A DNA stretch of 64,000 nt from Macrotrachela quadricornifera (lineage: Eukaryota > Rotifera > Eurotatoria > Philodinida > Philodinidae), in assembly GCA_022393335.1 (NCBI GenBank), contig JAJEKB010021303.1, positions 135,768-199,767 of the forward strand. The letters run 5' to 3'. Made by a program: the position numbers and the translations under genes. The notes under the pieces were generated by a model. The model saw only the letters and a program-made list of their open reading frames with translations. It searched no databases and was not told where the DNA came from. Numbering within the stretch: the first letter of the stretch is position 1; every line of letters starts with the position of its first letter. Of this stretch, positions 36,746-48,699 are shown piece by piece.

Positions 36746-38524
36746 TACCCATGTCGCCAAAATCGGCTCAAAATCGACGATTTATCGCGATATGTTAAGC
36801 CGATTAATCGTGAGATTATACCGCGATAAATCGCCTAAATAAACGATTTTTACCGATTTTTTTCTCCGATATTTGAAAAAAATCGCGATTTTTTCTTTGT
36901 CATCTTTGCAATACTTTCAAACTAACAAAGAAATCTGCACAGAGCTTTTTAATCAGCTTTACTTTTAATTAAGTTAATTTCAATCAACTTATGATAGAAG
37001 TCAATAGAAATCCAATACACTAAAGCATAATTTCATAAAAACAAAAGAAATTAAAAAATGTTCAAATGTAAGCAATATAGTAGTTTCATTGTATTGATAA
37101 AATGCATAAATTGTTTTCACAGAAATAAATTATAAATGAAAACATGAATTGGATTTCAACTAATTTCTTCAAGAACGAATGTCATTATATAATCTTGTTC
37201 AAAATAATGGTACTAAAATTATAATACCATACATGACTTGTTTACTATAATAACAACATATTGTTAATAAATATTAACCTTGATTATTGTGATGTTAACA
37301 AAAAATTGACATGATGCGTCTAAAAAAAGTTAATTTATTAAGACAAGAAGAAAAGATTATGTATTATTTTACCTGAATTTGTAAATACTTGTTCACAACT
37401 AAAATTGAACTAGAAAATATATAAAGTAGTTCAAGACTTGCTATATGAACTCACATATAATTTATTATAAATAAAAAGTGAAACTTACATAAACATATAT
37501 AATAAGCGGTCAATGAGTTCGTTTTCGACTTCTTTCTTCAAATTAACAATCATCATATATAATAGATATTAAATGAAGATAAAACTTATTTAAATATATA
37601 TATATATAATAAGAGGTTAATAAGTTCGTTTTCAATTTTATTCTCTTTCTTGTGGAGAAGAATCTTCCAAGTATAAATTGTTTGTTTGCTTGTATGTCCA
37701 CACTTCACCGATTGGTCAAAAACTAAAGTGAAACCAGTAAAAAAGATTTCTTCTTAAAAAGTTTTACTAAAGAGTAATTGAAGTCAAGAAACTCGAATCC
37801 GATGTTAGTTTTTTTAAAATTTTTACACAAAGGATAATTTTTTTTTATAAAGAAACTTTTTTATAAGAGTTGTTAGAAAGGTAATCGAGGTCCAGGAATT
37901 CGAATCCGGTATTAGTTTAAAAATATCGTATAAAAAAACCTTAGTAGCATTGGAGAACACGATTTTTGCGAGAAAGAGTTGAGCGAGTCCCTGGACGAGC
38001 GTTACTTCTTTAAATTAATACTGATCATATATGATAGATACCATATGTGTAAAAACAAAACTGCTACTGAAATGTATATAATAAAAATGTCAATGAGTTC
38101 ATTCCCGTATCTGTTGAATTGAAAAGTGACTAGATACTTGGTTGGTAGTTTTCATTGCACCATATAGAACGAAATTTATAAAAATATTATAAATTCCAAT
38201 AATTAAATATATTTTTGTTCCGATTTGAGTTCCGTAATTCAGAATATACGTCTAATTATTTTAATCATTTTCCAAGCGTTTTTTCCTAAAAATTGATCCT
38301 TCTCAATCAGTTATCCTCTTAAACCGGAAAAACTCACGATTTCTCGCGATTGTTATACAGTATCACCAAAACAGATGATTTTACGCGATTAATCGCTTAT
38401 ATCAAAAAATCGGCGATAAATCGCGATCTATCAGTAATTTTCACATAAAAATCGCGATTAACCGTTAGTTTTGTTGAAATCGCGATTAATCATCAAAACC
38501 TAGTCGATTTTGGCGACATGGGTA
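36746..38524. mobile_element. 1.8-kb DNA element with TACCCATGTCGCCAAAATCG ends
   Basis: The left end TACCCATGTCGCCAAAATCG and right end CGATTTTGGCGACATGGGTA are exact reverse complements. The flanks GTAAATAC and GTAATAC could be an 8-bp target duplication that lost one base, which would fit hAT-like integration. Both subterminal regions (36760-36900 and 38330-38510) are crowded with ATCGCGAT / ATTAATCGC motifs. The centre has three direct repeats around ATATATAATAAG..TCAATGAGTTCGTT (about 37495, 37600 and 38080). There is no transposase. Confidence 0.8.
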
Positions 38525-40840
38525 GTAATACTATTATTCGCTGTCATTCTTTTGAAATAATATATTTTACTAGATAGAAGAAGATGAGAAAAAAAAACAT
38601 GATATACAATAAAAATGAAATAATTAATTGTGTTATTCATTATATCAATAAGGAAAGTGCTCTAACTGATTCCAAGATTTTAATTCCATCGTTTGCCTAT
38701 AAATAGATCTCAGTGAGACTAGGAAAATCATAAAAAGATTCATGTTGACAGCTTATTGATCAAAAATTATGATCGATTTATCGAATTTTGATCTGAAATT
38801 TTGCTCAAGGATAAGTTTAATGACTCGTTCAATAGTTTGAAAGTTTTAGCCAAAGTAAATATTGGAATTTCAAAAACGGATCGTTTGTTGGATGTTTTTT
38901 ATAAAAACTGAGTGTTATACATAGAATCAACTAAAATTATTGAGTTATTATCATCAAAGTAAATTCAATGCATGATTTTCTTATGATATTCTTAGTAGAG
39001 AAAAACAATTTCTTACGTTCACTACTCATGTGATAAAATGATAGACAATCAAAAACTTATATACCAGAATATTTATTAGTTAGTTAGATTTTTAGAAAAT
39101 TTGATAAGTATAGTTTTCACTAAAATCTTTATATATTTTGAACACAAACAGCTATCGACCACAATCTTAAGTTGTCAGTCGAAAATAATCAAACGGCTGG
39201 TTATAAAATATAAATAATGCTATTATAATAAAATACGAACTGACAAGAACTGAGACCGAAATCTCGATTTTACAGTTTAAAATTGTTTTTTTGGTCAACG
39301 ATATTTTTTTCCTTGTAAATCATTCGTAGTGATTATGATACTTTTTCAAAAATTGTTTCAGATTCCATCACTCGAACTGTATTTTTTGATTGAATTAATC
39401 CATCAAATTCATTCAGTCTCAAAGTATCATATCTGTTGACAATTAAAGTCTGTGAAAATTTATGTAAGGAAGTTTATAATTTTTTTCAGAATTTATTTGT
39501 CGCGATAGCAGTATTGCCATGTGCATTTCTGATAGAGAACGCTTACTAATTTGTAAATACAAATAATATATCTCCAGTTAAAGATACATATAAGCACGGT
39601 TGAAAGTAAGAGGAACAAGAAAATAATTGTTTCTTGGATATGGTGTCTATTATCATTTATATTATCCCGTAGCTTTTTTTAATATATACATTTTGATAGG
39701 TAAATAGTTGTAAAACATTTGATTCGTATACGACTATACCGGATCAACAGTGGCTATGCGACTACAACATTTTCATTATGTTTCTAACTTTTGAGGTGCC
39801 AAGAAATGACATAAAAAATATTTTATATGATATGAGTATGGCATGTTCGTTAATTATTCGAATTGTAAAAATTCTCTTCCTAACTGTTGATATGATAACA
39901 AGTGTAAAAATTTATAATAAATGTTTAAAAAAATTTTTTTCAATTTTTATTTTTGTGATTGGTTTGATTGTTACGTCGTTATGATTAATATGTTCTATTT
40001 GAAAACAATCATACTGATTCAAATTAGCTAAAAAATAATAAATAAGTTGATGGTACATCTCATTTGAACCAATTCTCAACATATACAACTAACTTAAATA
40101 ACTTATACGGAAGAAGGTTTTATTTTCTCTCTTCAAGTTATCTAGGGTGTCGGACAAAATCTTTCTTTCACTTTAATTTTATACCATCATACATTTCATG
40201 ATATTTATTGCCCAGTAAAATATAATCTTAGTTTTATTTGTGTATTGCAATATTGAAATAAAACTCTTATGTCATATCTTACTCGGTAATAAATTTGATG
40301 AGATTGATAACAGTATAACAATAAATGAGAGAAAAGACTTCTATCCAAGGGTGTAATTATATACGCAATAAATGTTACTAGTAAGAACACCTTTCTAATC
40401 AATTTCCTTCGAATAAAAAAACTCATTTACTTGCTTTCCATTATATTATTCGGATGAAAATTCACATCCCATGTAAAAAAAAGTGAGCAAAAAGTCACTA
40501 TTAAATACTTTGCAAAGTTTTTTTTTAGCAGAGAAAATACAGAAAAAGTACTTATAAGTGAACTATTTTAAACATTTTCATACTTTTTAGCAAAAAGGTA
40601 TAGTATTAAATATTTGCTAAAGCATGAAAAATACTTTAAAGTACCACAAAGAGACAAGAGTGACTTCATTTTACTTAATCAATATTAGAAATACTTTAAA
40701 GTAGTTTTTGTTGACTTTTTTAATATGGGTTAGCTTTTCTTTTCTAAAAAGTTTTGAAATATTTTATATTCTTTATCACCGCTATAAGATTTAATAAAAA
40801 GTAAAAAATAGGATTAAAAATGTTCGACCGAGCGGCCCGT
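38525..40840. other. Intergenic, no gene recognised
   Basis: A 68-codon frame at 39778-39984 is hydrophobic but has no supporting signal. No bounded repeat was found. Confidence 0.4.
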
Positions 40841-40844
40841 TTTG

Positions 40845-41060
40845 AGGCCTGATAGGTCCTCGCATAAGATAGGACTTGAAGACGTATGCATATCCTTACA
40901 ATATAGGACTTGGGGAGCTATAAGTAACCATATAGGATGGGATATAGGAATCTACGGGTGTCCCTATAGGGTAAAACGTAAGAACCTATTGGTACCAATA
41001 TAGTATAGGACTTGAGGAGTTATAGGGCATCCGTATAAGATAAGACATGATGATCTATGG
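40845..41060 (+). repeat. Degenerate minisatellite around TATAGGACTTGAGGA
   Basis: About five imperfect units of roughly 40 bp share (GA)TAGGACTTG(A/G)(A/G)GA..TAT...CCTATA. A related, more diverged block with GACTTGAAGA / GATCTTGAGATACTCC motifs lies at 41500-41760. The open frames on both strands at 41473-41706 fall in that second block and are probably by-products. Confidence 0.55.
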
Positions 41061-41814
41061 ATACAATAATCTGAATTACTCTAAATGCAATTTTCCATAA
41101 TTAAAGATAGTCTCAACATTTTATTCAGTGTCTTACAATGGTTTGTTCATTCGCAGAAATATTATCAGGTTCCACAAATGAGACTTAGGGCTATCGAATA
41201 ATATGTTTCTTTTTTATAGGAAAGTGAAAAAAATCTCCAGCTATTTTGAATTACTCCATTTGGGGTAATTCCAATCATGACCACTCAGCTTTCGGCATTT
41301 TCGCTTATACTCTTTTATAATACATCCTTTTCGGAGATTGTTTCATCAACGGATAGAGGACATTTTGTTCTATCCATGATATAAAAATCAACTCTCCATT
41401 ACGTGAAATGAAGGAAAATGGAAAAAAGAAAATGAAATTTTGAATTTTTGATTACAATTACTCCAACAGACTCTAGCTCTCTAGCGTAATGCTTGATGAC
41501 CTAGAGATACTCGATATAATAGCCTTTGAGGACTTGAAGACATCCCGAGAGGATAGCTCCGAAGGCCTTCTTAGAATATCCCTTGTGGATCTTGAGATAC
41601 TCCCAAGGATAGACTTTAAGAAACCCGAGTTACTCTGTAAAGTCATCCCTTGCGCACCCAGAAGAAACACATTGCATAGACCTTGAGAACTTATGGTTAT
41701 CTTCATCTAATAGGTCTTCAAGATCTATGACTATCCCTTAGAAGGTTATGTAGTGAATGTGTATCTATACATACAAATGTTAGAAGGACGACTTCACATA
41801 GTGGTAATAATTAA

Positions 41815-41960
41815 TTGAATATTCAACGTATTCAATGCTAATAAACCGAGTGCTCAACAACATCGATGCTAACTGGTTGACTACTGATGCTAACCATTGG
41901 TAATTCACTGAATACTGGCTCTAATTAGTGCTGATTGGTTGAGTACTCATTAATTAATTA
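41815..41960 (+). repeat. Short degenerate tandem repeat (GATGCTAACTGGTTGA)
   Basis: Imperfect units carry ATGCTAA(C/T)...GGTTGA(C/G)TAC / GAATA(T/C). They are flanked by TAATTAATT at both sides (about 41810 and 41948), perhaps a small element with inverted TAATTAATT ends. Confidence 0.4.
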
Positions 41961-43520
41961 ATCTACAGTTATATCATTTATGCGGTCTATGATTTCATTC
42001 AATGAGTCGTTACTGTTGCACGTGTAGTGTAAAAACATGGAATCTTGTGATTTGATAAAATATGGACTGAGACAAAGTAGGCACCAAATTTGGAGTTTAC
42101 GCAGTTTTGAGCTCACCTTTTTTGGCCCTTTCTTTTTATATGAGCTAGCGGGATCAATTAAAAAGCCATTTTGTAGAGCGCCTTTTACTGCATCTTCTTA
42201 TGAAAAAGAGAAATTGTGAATCATGTGTTTTGTTAAAGAAAAACATATTATTCAAATCGAGAAAGGACGTCTCGACTACCCTTTATGCGGCACAATGTAT
42301 TGTCGTCAATTATATGCCATGTTTTTATATTCTATATTCCTAAGAATTTTTATTTTTGTCAATTCTTAATGAGACAATAAAAATGAATATTAAAAAATAA
42401 AGTTGATTCAGTGATGAAATAACATGCGAACACAAGTGTATATAGCTACAGACTGAGAGAAGATAGAGAAAGGAAATTTGATGAAACACAGCAGGGTGTT
42501 GACAGATGATAATAGCGTCCATCTAATAATGGTTCCTATTACATCTATCTTCGAGCCTAGTGAGAAAAAAACCTGTTTATGTATGAAATTTTAAACAAGG
42601 AGTATCGTCATACTTCTAACGCTGGAAGTGTTCACAAAGCGACTATGTTAATCAAAACCATGCCTTTTAAGAAGTACAAATAATAAAAATATTTTTGCTT
42701 CCAAGCTTTAAGCAGTGAAAACCTAATTCCAGTCTATCACTAATACCATATATTGGGAAAAACAATTTTTTTTTACCAGTTGATAACAATTCTGCTTCTC
42801 TATCTATTCTTTTCAAAAAAAAAATCGTCATCAAATACAATTTATGTTTTTTGTTAAAAATTTTTTGCCTTTACCGGTGACTATGTTTGCGATGATTGTT
42901 TAAAAATGAAACGGTTCGAACACAAAATAATGATAAAAAAAACTCATTCGGAGCCATTTGAATGGCCTAGGATATTTGAATAGTTTTTTCGATTGGTTAC
43001 ACCCTCTAGCATCATGTCTTAGACTGGCCAACTGTGCAACTATTATTCCATGTTTAGTCAAAATAATATTGTAACATTTTATTTATGCTATTAAAGAAGA
43101 AAATGAAAAAATTTTGTGTATCACAAAAGTTAATTGCTGCATTTTAAAGAGAAATAATACTTTTTTTAGTGAAGAAAATAACTATAATTTGATGATAATT
43201 GAAGTGTTTTTCGTCAAGTATATATTATATTGTGGCAATAAAAATGTTAATATGAATATATTAAATGCAATTATTCATCATATTTGTTCTTAAGTCTCCA
43301 TTGTCTTCGAAAACTTCGGTTTGTCTCTCTCCCAGATAATAAATAACTACTGCTACCAAAATTTCTTACTACATTGTTATCATCAGATTTTGGTAGTTAC
43401 ATATACAGATAAGGAGTTGAATTCTGACAAGATATTCGATGACACATAACACACGTGCACGAGGATACTTATAAGATAATAAACTACCTCAAAGTACATA
43501 CGTTACAGTGAAATATATTC
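41961..43520. other. Upstream region of the F-box/LRR gene
   Basis: No gene is seen. A small hairpin, CTACCAAAATTTCT..AGATTTTGGTAG, lies at about 43354-43396. The 5' region of the F-box exon is AT-rich; no clear TATA box can be chosen among many AT stretches. Confidence 0.35.
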
Positions 43521-46500
43521 ATGTCACAAGCAATCGTATCAATCTCTCCGAAGATGGCTCCCTCGCTTCAAACATTGCTAGTGGAATTGGTTTATCGAAT
43601 TCTAGATAACGTTGAACAAGAAACAATTTTTTTGTCTTGCCGTAATGTCTGCACTAAGCTCAATGCAATTATAGATACGTATCATCCGTATCAGGTAATC
43701 TTTTGCTTCATTATAAAATCACATGTTCGTCATCTTTCCAATGCTTCATTTCCTTTCTGATTTCAAACGAATAGATTTCTTACAACAGTATTCTTTAGTT
43801 CAGTGCATTATATAAACAAGAAAATTCACAGGAATCAGAAATGTGCAGGGCAGCAATTTTTGATGCCCCGTGGGTCCCGCCCATCCCCGTCGGTAATTTT
43901 GTTCATCTCCTCTCCGCCTCGCCCTGCCCGTATTGACCCGACTAGATTTTGGTTAATAATCGACTTTTTCTTTAGTAGTTTATTCTACTTAAATAATTTA
44001 TCTATCACAATAGTGTATTTATCAAAAGAAAAAATATAAGACAATGTTCCAGTTTAAGTTTTTAAATAAGCAGCAGCAACAGATCGAACCAGTATCATAT
44101 CGTTCACTAATGAGAGATTAAGGTTACTTCTCTTTTGAGATATCACAACACTCGCTGAACCGAAATCATGCTCGACTGCACATGAAGAAGTAGGAATACA
44201 AAATACCTTTTTTGCTAATATGGACAAATTGAGCAATAAACGTGCCTGCGCTTTCAAAAACTAAGGGGATTATCATTTTTATCAATGAAGTATGTGCATT
44301 TTGGTAACTTCATGAACAAAAAAACAAATAATGAAAAAGACAAAGAATGAACCAGCTTCATTGTGATAGGTCCAGAACGATCAACCAATCGATGCATTTG
44401 AAATCACATGCGTAAAATAACAATATCTTGAAATTATTTCCAACGGTCCTCTATTGTGCCCTGAAAAAATTCTTTACCCGCCCGCCGCCACGTGGCCCCA
44501 CGGGTCAAAACCCGTGACTCGCACAACTCTGGGAGCAATTCTTTCAAAAACAATTTATACTTGAATATTGCCGGACATAATGTGTTGAGGCGATTATTGA
44601 GACGACTTGTTTATTGCTGCTCGAAATTATGCACAATATGAAACCTAATATGAATCGAAAAGATCTCTAAAAACAGTAACAGTTTTAAATTCTCATTCCA
44701 TATTTCCTCTTTTAATTTTTCTCTCTTTTCAACATTCCGATTTGTAATATAAAATGGAATAAATCATGTGATCAGTTATGAAATAAACAGAGTGCGATTC
44801 TTAGTTCTATTTCAAATCATTACATTCAGCTGTACTCACCATTATACAGGATTCTTCAAGTAGGCATAGTTTCAAAAATTTAATTTGATTTCTTTAATTA
44901 ATTTATTACCCATTAAACAGACAGTGACAGACAGATTTTCTGAGCCATCATAAAAATGTGAGAAATGCGGTCTACAAATCGTTACAAGATGCTATCAGAC
45001 ATCTTATATAGCTCGAATCTAGTTAAAATATCTATGAAGTATCTCCCTATTAAACTTTTATGCTCTAAAGTAAGGAATGACGCTGAAGCATACTTGGATA
45101 CACATAAAAACGACAAACTTTTAGGAAGTCAGCAAGAATAGGTATATCATGTTTCATATTTTAATCTTACAAGGATTATTCCAACAGTTTTTTTTAATAG
45201 AATCTCTATTTTGATACCCCAACCACATATTCTACTATTAGTCGTCATGAGAAAAAGTATAATTAAGATATTTATACCGTTTATTATCTATCTACTTATT
45301 GCAGAAAGAAATCCTTTATTCAAAATTGATGCACCGTTTTGAACAGTAATGATTTTTATTTTTGTATCTTTGTCTTAAAAATATAAAGATTACCTCTACC
45401 ATAATATGCTATGTAGAGATTTTCTATTTACATTTATTTTATAAAGTAAAATTGATTGAACATCCAATTTTTAAATCTAACAAATCGGGTAAAAAGATTA
45501 ATTCATGTGATTGATGAACAAAACATCATTATTGCGCAACGTATGGTTCAGTAGGTTTTATATTTAGCTCGAGATTAACTGACTATGAGTTTGACTCTTA
45601 GTTCAAGCTATCACTCTAAAAATTGCCATCCTATTATTCACAGTATTCAAGTATTATATCATAGTTCGCTATGGTACGTTGGTTTGATTTCAACACAGAG
45701 TAACGATCAATTTTTAATTTTTAAAGACAAAACTAAACGTGCAACGTTGTATTGCATTAAAAGCTTCGAGAAACGTTAAAAACTGAAAAATCATGACATG
45801 AGTAGTTCCAATTTCTTTTTGCATATAGTAGTACATAGAAATTTTGATAAATATTTTAGAGAAAGCGAGAGAAAGAGTATTTTAAATGAATACAGCACAT
45901 ACCAACAAAATTTAATTAGCTATTATTCACTCTTAATAAGAATCGTTTGTTCATTGGTTATAACATAAATTACTTAAACAATGTTTTCAATCACCGACAA
46001 ATGAACATGACAACAATAGTTAGCTTTACAACGAATCTAAACGTTTAAATATGTTGCAAAGCAATTTTACGTAAGTTACCTGGATATCTTAAGAACTTCT
46101 TCATCGAATTATTAAAATACTAAAACGAAGAAATGTATGAGAAAATTAATCGAATTTTCATGAATATATAAAACTTTCATTGTCTCTGAGTTGTACATTC
46201 ATAAAACTGTTAAGAACATTCTAGAAGATTTATTTCAGCAAATTTTTCAATTTTCTATGTTTCGCGAAAACTATTTTCGAATTTTGCAGCAAATTCTTAA
46301 CTATATGTGATGTTTGTTTAAAAAACCTTTGAAAATTACTAAGAATTTTTCAAAATATTAGAAAATTGCCACTCTCTCGAATGAACTTTTAAATATTAGT
46401 AAAAGCTCAAGAAAAAAGAACATTAAGTAATTCTACTAATGTGATGAACACACAAAAACCGGAAAATATTGCCAGAATATTTTAAGTAAATCTCATGAAA

Positions 46501-48443
46501 ATTCCAGGCAACTAAGTTTTCATAACATCTAACTGATTCCTTACGAGAAACCCAGATCATTCTCATTTTCTCTTCTTTATCCCTCTCTTATATTTTTCCT
46601 TCTCTCTATTCATAGACACTCACTGAGCTGGAGCTTTGGGGCAGACACATTGGAGATGTTGCAACACAACTTCTCGCTAATGTTTTACGAGATAACAAGG
46701 TTATTCTCATTTCTTCTTTTTGATCTTTCTCTCATATTTAGCTTTCTTTCTATTCACAGACACTCACCCTGATAAATCTTACGTACGCTCAAGTTGGACA
46801 TGGTGGAGCGCAACACCTCGCTCATGCCTTACGAGATAATAAGGTGACTCTCATTTTCTCTTCTTGATCTCTCTCTCTCTCTCATATTTATCTTTCTCTT
46901 TATTCACAGACACTCACCGTGCTGGATCTTACGTACAATCAAATTGGAGATGCTGGAGCACAACATCTCGCTGATGCCTTACGAAATAACAAGGTGATTC
47001 TCATTCTTCTTCTTTATCTCTCTCTCATATTTATCTTTCTCTTTATTTACAGACACTCACTCAGCTGAATCTTTCGAGTAATCAAATTGCAGGTATTGGA
47101 GCACAATACCTCGCTTATGCCTTACGAGATAACAAGGTGATTCTCATTTTCCTCCTCTTTATCTCTCTCATATTTATTTTTCTCTCTATTCACAGGCACT
47201 CATCATGTTGGATCTTTCGAGCAATCAAATTGGACATGCTGGAGCACAACATCTCGCTGATGCCTTACGAAATAACAAGGTGTAATCCTCATTTCCTCTT
47301 TATCTCTCTTTCATATTTATCTTTCTCTCTATTGACAGACACTCACTGAGCTGAATCTTCGGAGCACTCAAATTGGAGATGTTGGAGCACAACATCTCGT
47401 TCATGCCTTACGAGATAACAAGGTGATTCGCATTGTTCCTCCTTGATCTCTCTCTCATATTTATCTTTCTCTCTATTCACAGACACTCACCGTGCTGGAT
47501 CTTAGGTACAATCAAATTGGAGATGCTGGAGCACAACATCTCGCTGATGCCATGCGAGATAACAAGGTGATTCGCATTGTTCCTCCTTGATTTCTCTCTC
47601 ATATTTATCTTTCTCTTTATTCACAGACGCTCACTGATCTAGTTCTTAAGGGCAATCACATTGAACATATTGGAGTACAACATCTCGCTGATGCCTTACA
47701 AGATAACAATGTGATTCTCATCTCCTCTTCTTAATCGCTCTCTCATATTTATCTTTCTGTATATTCGCAGACATTCACTACGTTGAATCTTGGCTACAAC
47801 CAAATGGGAGATGTTGGAGCACAACATTTCGCTAATGCCTTACGAGAAAACAATGTAATTCTCATTTCCTCTTCTTAATCGCCCTCTCATATTTATGCTT
47901 CTCTATATTCGGAGACATTAACTACGTTGAATCTTGGCTACAACCAAATTGGAGATGTTGGAGCACAACATCTCGCTAATGCCTTACGAGATAACAATGT
48001 GATTCTCACTTCCACTTCCTAATCTCTCTCTCTCTCATATTTATCTTATTCTCTATTGACAGACACTCACTGATCTGGATCTTAAGGGCAATCACGTTGG
48101 AGATGTTGGAGTACAACGTCTCGCTGATGCCTTACGAGATAACAATGTGATTCTCATTTCCTCTTCCTGAGCTTTCTCTCATATTTATCTATCCCTATAT
48201 TCACAGACACTCATCGTGCTGGATCTTTCGAGCAATCGAATTGGAGATGTTGGAGCAAAACATCTAGCTAAAGCCCTACAAGATAACAAGGTGATTCTCA
48301 TTTCTTCTTCTTTATCTCTGTCTAATATTTATCTTTCTCTTTATTCACAGACACTCGAGAAATTGCATCTCTTCTATTATAACGAAATTTCCTCGTCACT
48401 CGGAGAACAACTGCACCGTGAAGACAATCGATTGAGTCGCTAA
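43521..48443 (+). CDS. F-box protein with a 13-exon leucine-rich-repeat array
   Basis: Exon 1 (43521-43694, 58 codons) encodes an F-box-like segment: LLVELVYRILDNV, then SCRNVCTKLNAIIDTYH. It ends CAG/GTAATC in phase 0. After a 2.9-kb intron come 12 exons of exactly 84 bp starting at 46616, 46760, 46910, 47053, 47196, 47339, 47483, 47627, 47771, 47915, 48063 and 48207, and a last exon 48351-48443 ending in TAA. Each 84-bp exon is one 28-residue ribonuclease-inhibitor-type LRR (TLTxLxLxxNQIGDxGAQHLAxALRDN). The introns are 59-66 bp. The joined frame gives about 424 residues. F-box proteins of this layout usually act as substrate receptors in SCF ubiquitin ligases, with the LRR binding the target. 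Linking exon 1 to the LRR exons rests on shared phase and family pattern; the two could be separate remnants. Confidence 0.68.
43846..44531. mobile_element. Internally deleted hAT element in the F-box/LRR intron
   Basis: The ends CAGGG (43846) and, inverted, CAGAG (44531) each lead into GC-rich subterminal DNA (CCCCGTGGGTCCCGCCC; CCCGCCCGCCGCCACGTGGCC). The right end contains the hairpin CACGGGTTTTGACCCGTG. The interior keeps the end of a hAT transposase on the minus strand. No 8-bp duplication is preserved that I can see, so the exact limits are approximate. Confidence 0.6.
44054..44257 (-). pseudogene. hAT transposase C-terminal dimerisation domain remnant
   Basis: The translated piece has the hallmark order of the hAT C-terminal domain: LAKKVFCIPTSSCAVEHDFG (family pattern A..vl.ip.sSa..Er.FS), then VISQKRSNLN, then a short helix with V.DMI.VRS. 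The usual Glu-Arg before the Phe-Ser pair reads as Glu-His, with Gly replacing Ser. The frame starts without an ATG just after a stop, so only about 67 codons survive. The rest of the transposase is gone; it cannot be active. Confidence 0.8.
46521..46555 (+). pseudogene. Decayed LRR exon one period before the intact array
   Basis: The segment CATAACATCTAACTGATTCC followed by TTACGAGAAACCCAG matches the tail of the LRR exons (CACAACATCTCGCTGATGCC, then TTACGAGATAACAAG) at most positions. It ends exactly 144 bp before the end of the first intact LRR exon. The donor GT has become AT, and the intron-like TTCTCATTTTCTCTTCTTTATC follows. The 5' part is no longer recognisable. The array therefore once extended further upstream. 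Confidence 0.75.
46616..48443 (+). repeat. 144-bp exon+intron tandem array (LRR cassettes)
   Basis: Start-to-start spacings are 144, 150, 143, 143, 143, 144, 144, 144, 144, 148, 144 and 144. Intron sequences are as alike as the exons (GTGATTCTCATTTCCTCTTC..CTCTCATATTTATCTTTCTC..ATTCACAG), so whole exon-intron units were duplicated. All exons are phase 0 and 84 bp, so any number can be gained, lost or skipped without shifting the frame. The acceptor of the 47915 exon is weakened (ATTCGGAG). Confidence 0.93.
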
Positions 48444-48475
48444 TTGGGCTTGTTGATTTCTTTTAAGTTCTAACT

Positions 48476-48481
48476 AATAAA
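48476..48481 (+). terminator. Polyadenylation signal AATAAA of the LRR gene
   Basis: AATAAA lies 33 bases after the TAA stop, a plausible poly(A) signal for the F-box/LRR transcript. Confidence 0.5.
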
Positions 48482-48519
48482 TAATCGCGCTTTCATTCTT
48501 TTTGTTGTTTCATTCGATT

Positions 48520-48682
48520 TGCGCGTACGATCAGAGATACCTCTGGGTTCGGATGGTACGATCGCGTTATACTATATGGAAGTCTCCACACTCTCATGAA
48601 AGAAGGATACGAAGACGAAACGGTCTTTTGTGTTGTGCTAATCGGTCAGGATCTCTGGATTCGAGGTGTTGCTCCCATTTGA
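48520..48682 (+). pseudogene. Possible 3'-terminal exon relic of an unrecognised gene
   Basis: This block is richer in G+C than its surroundings. It reads, in the frame ending at TGA (48680-48682), a plausible coding tail with segments SGFGWYDRVILYGSLHTLMK and EGYEDETVFCVVL. It is preceded by an acceptor-like CGATCAG. It overlaps an alternative frame (48502-48693). No family is recognised; it may be the remnant of a neighbour replaced by the LRR gene. Confidence 0.3.
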
Positions 48683-48699
48683 GAGGGCTCTGAAAATAA

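Noticed and set aside
41473..41706. Mirror frames of similar length on both strands
   Set aside because: They lie in a degenerate minisatellite rich in palindromic words, which opens both strands together.
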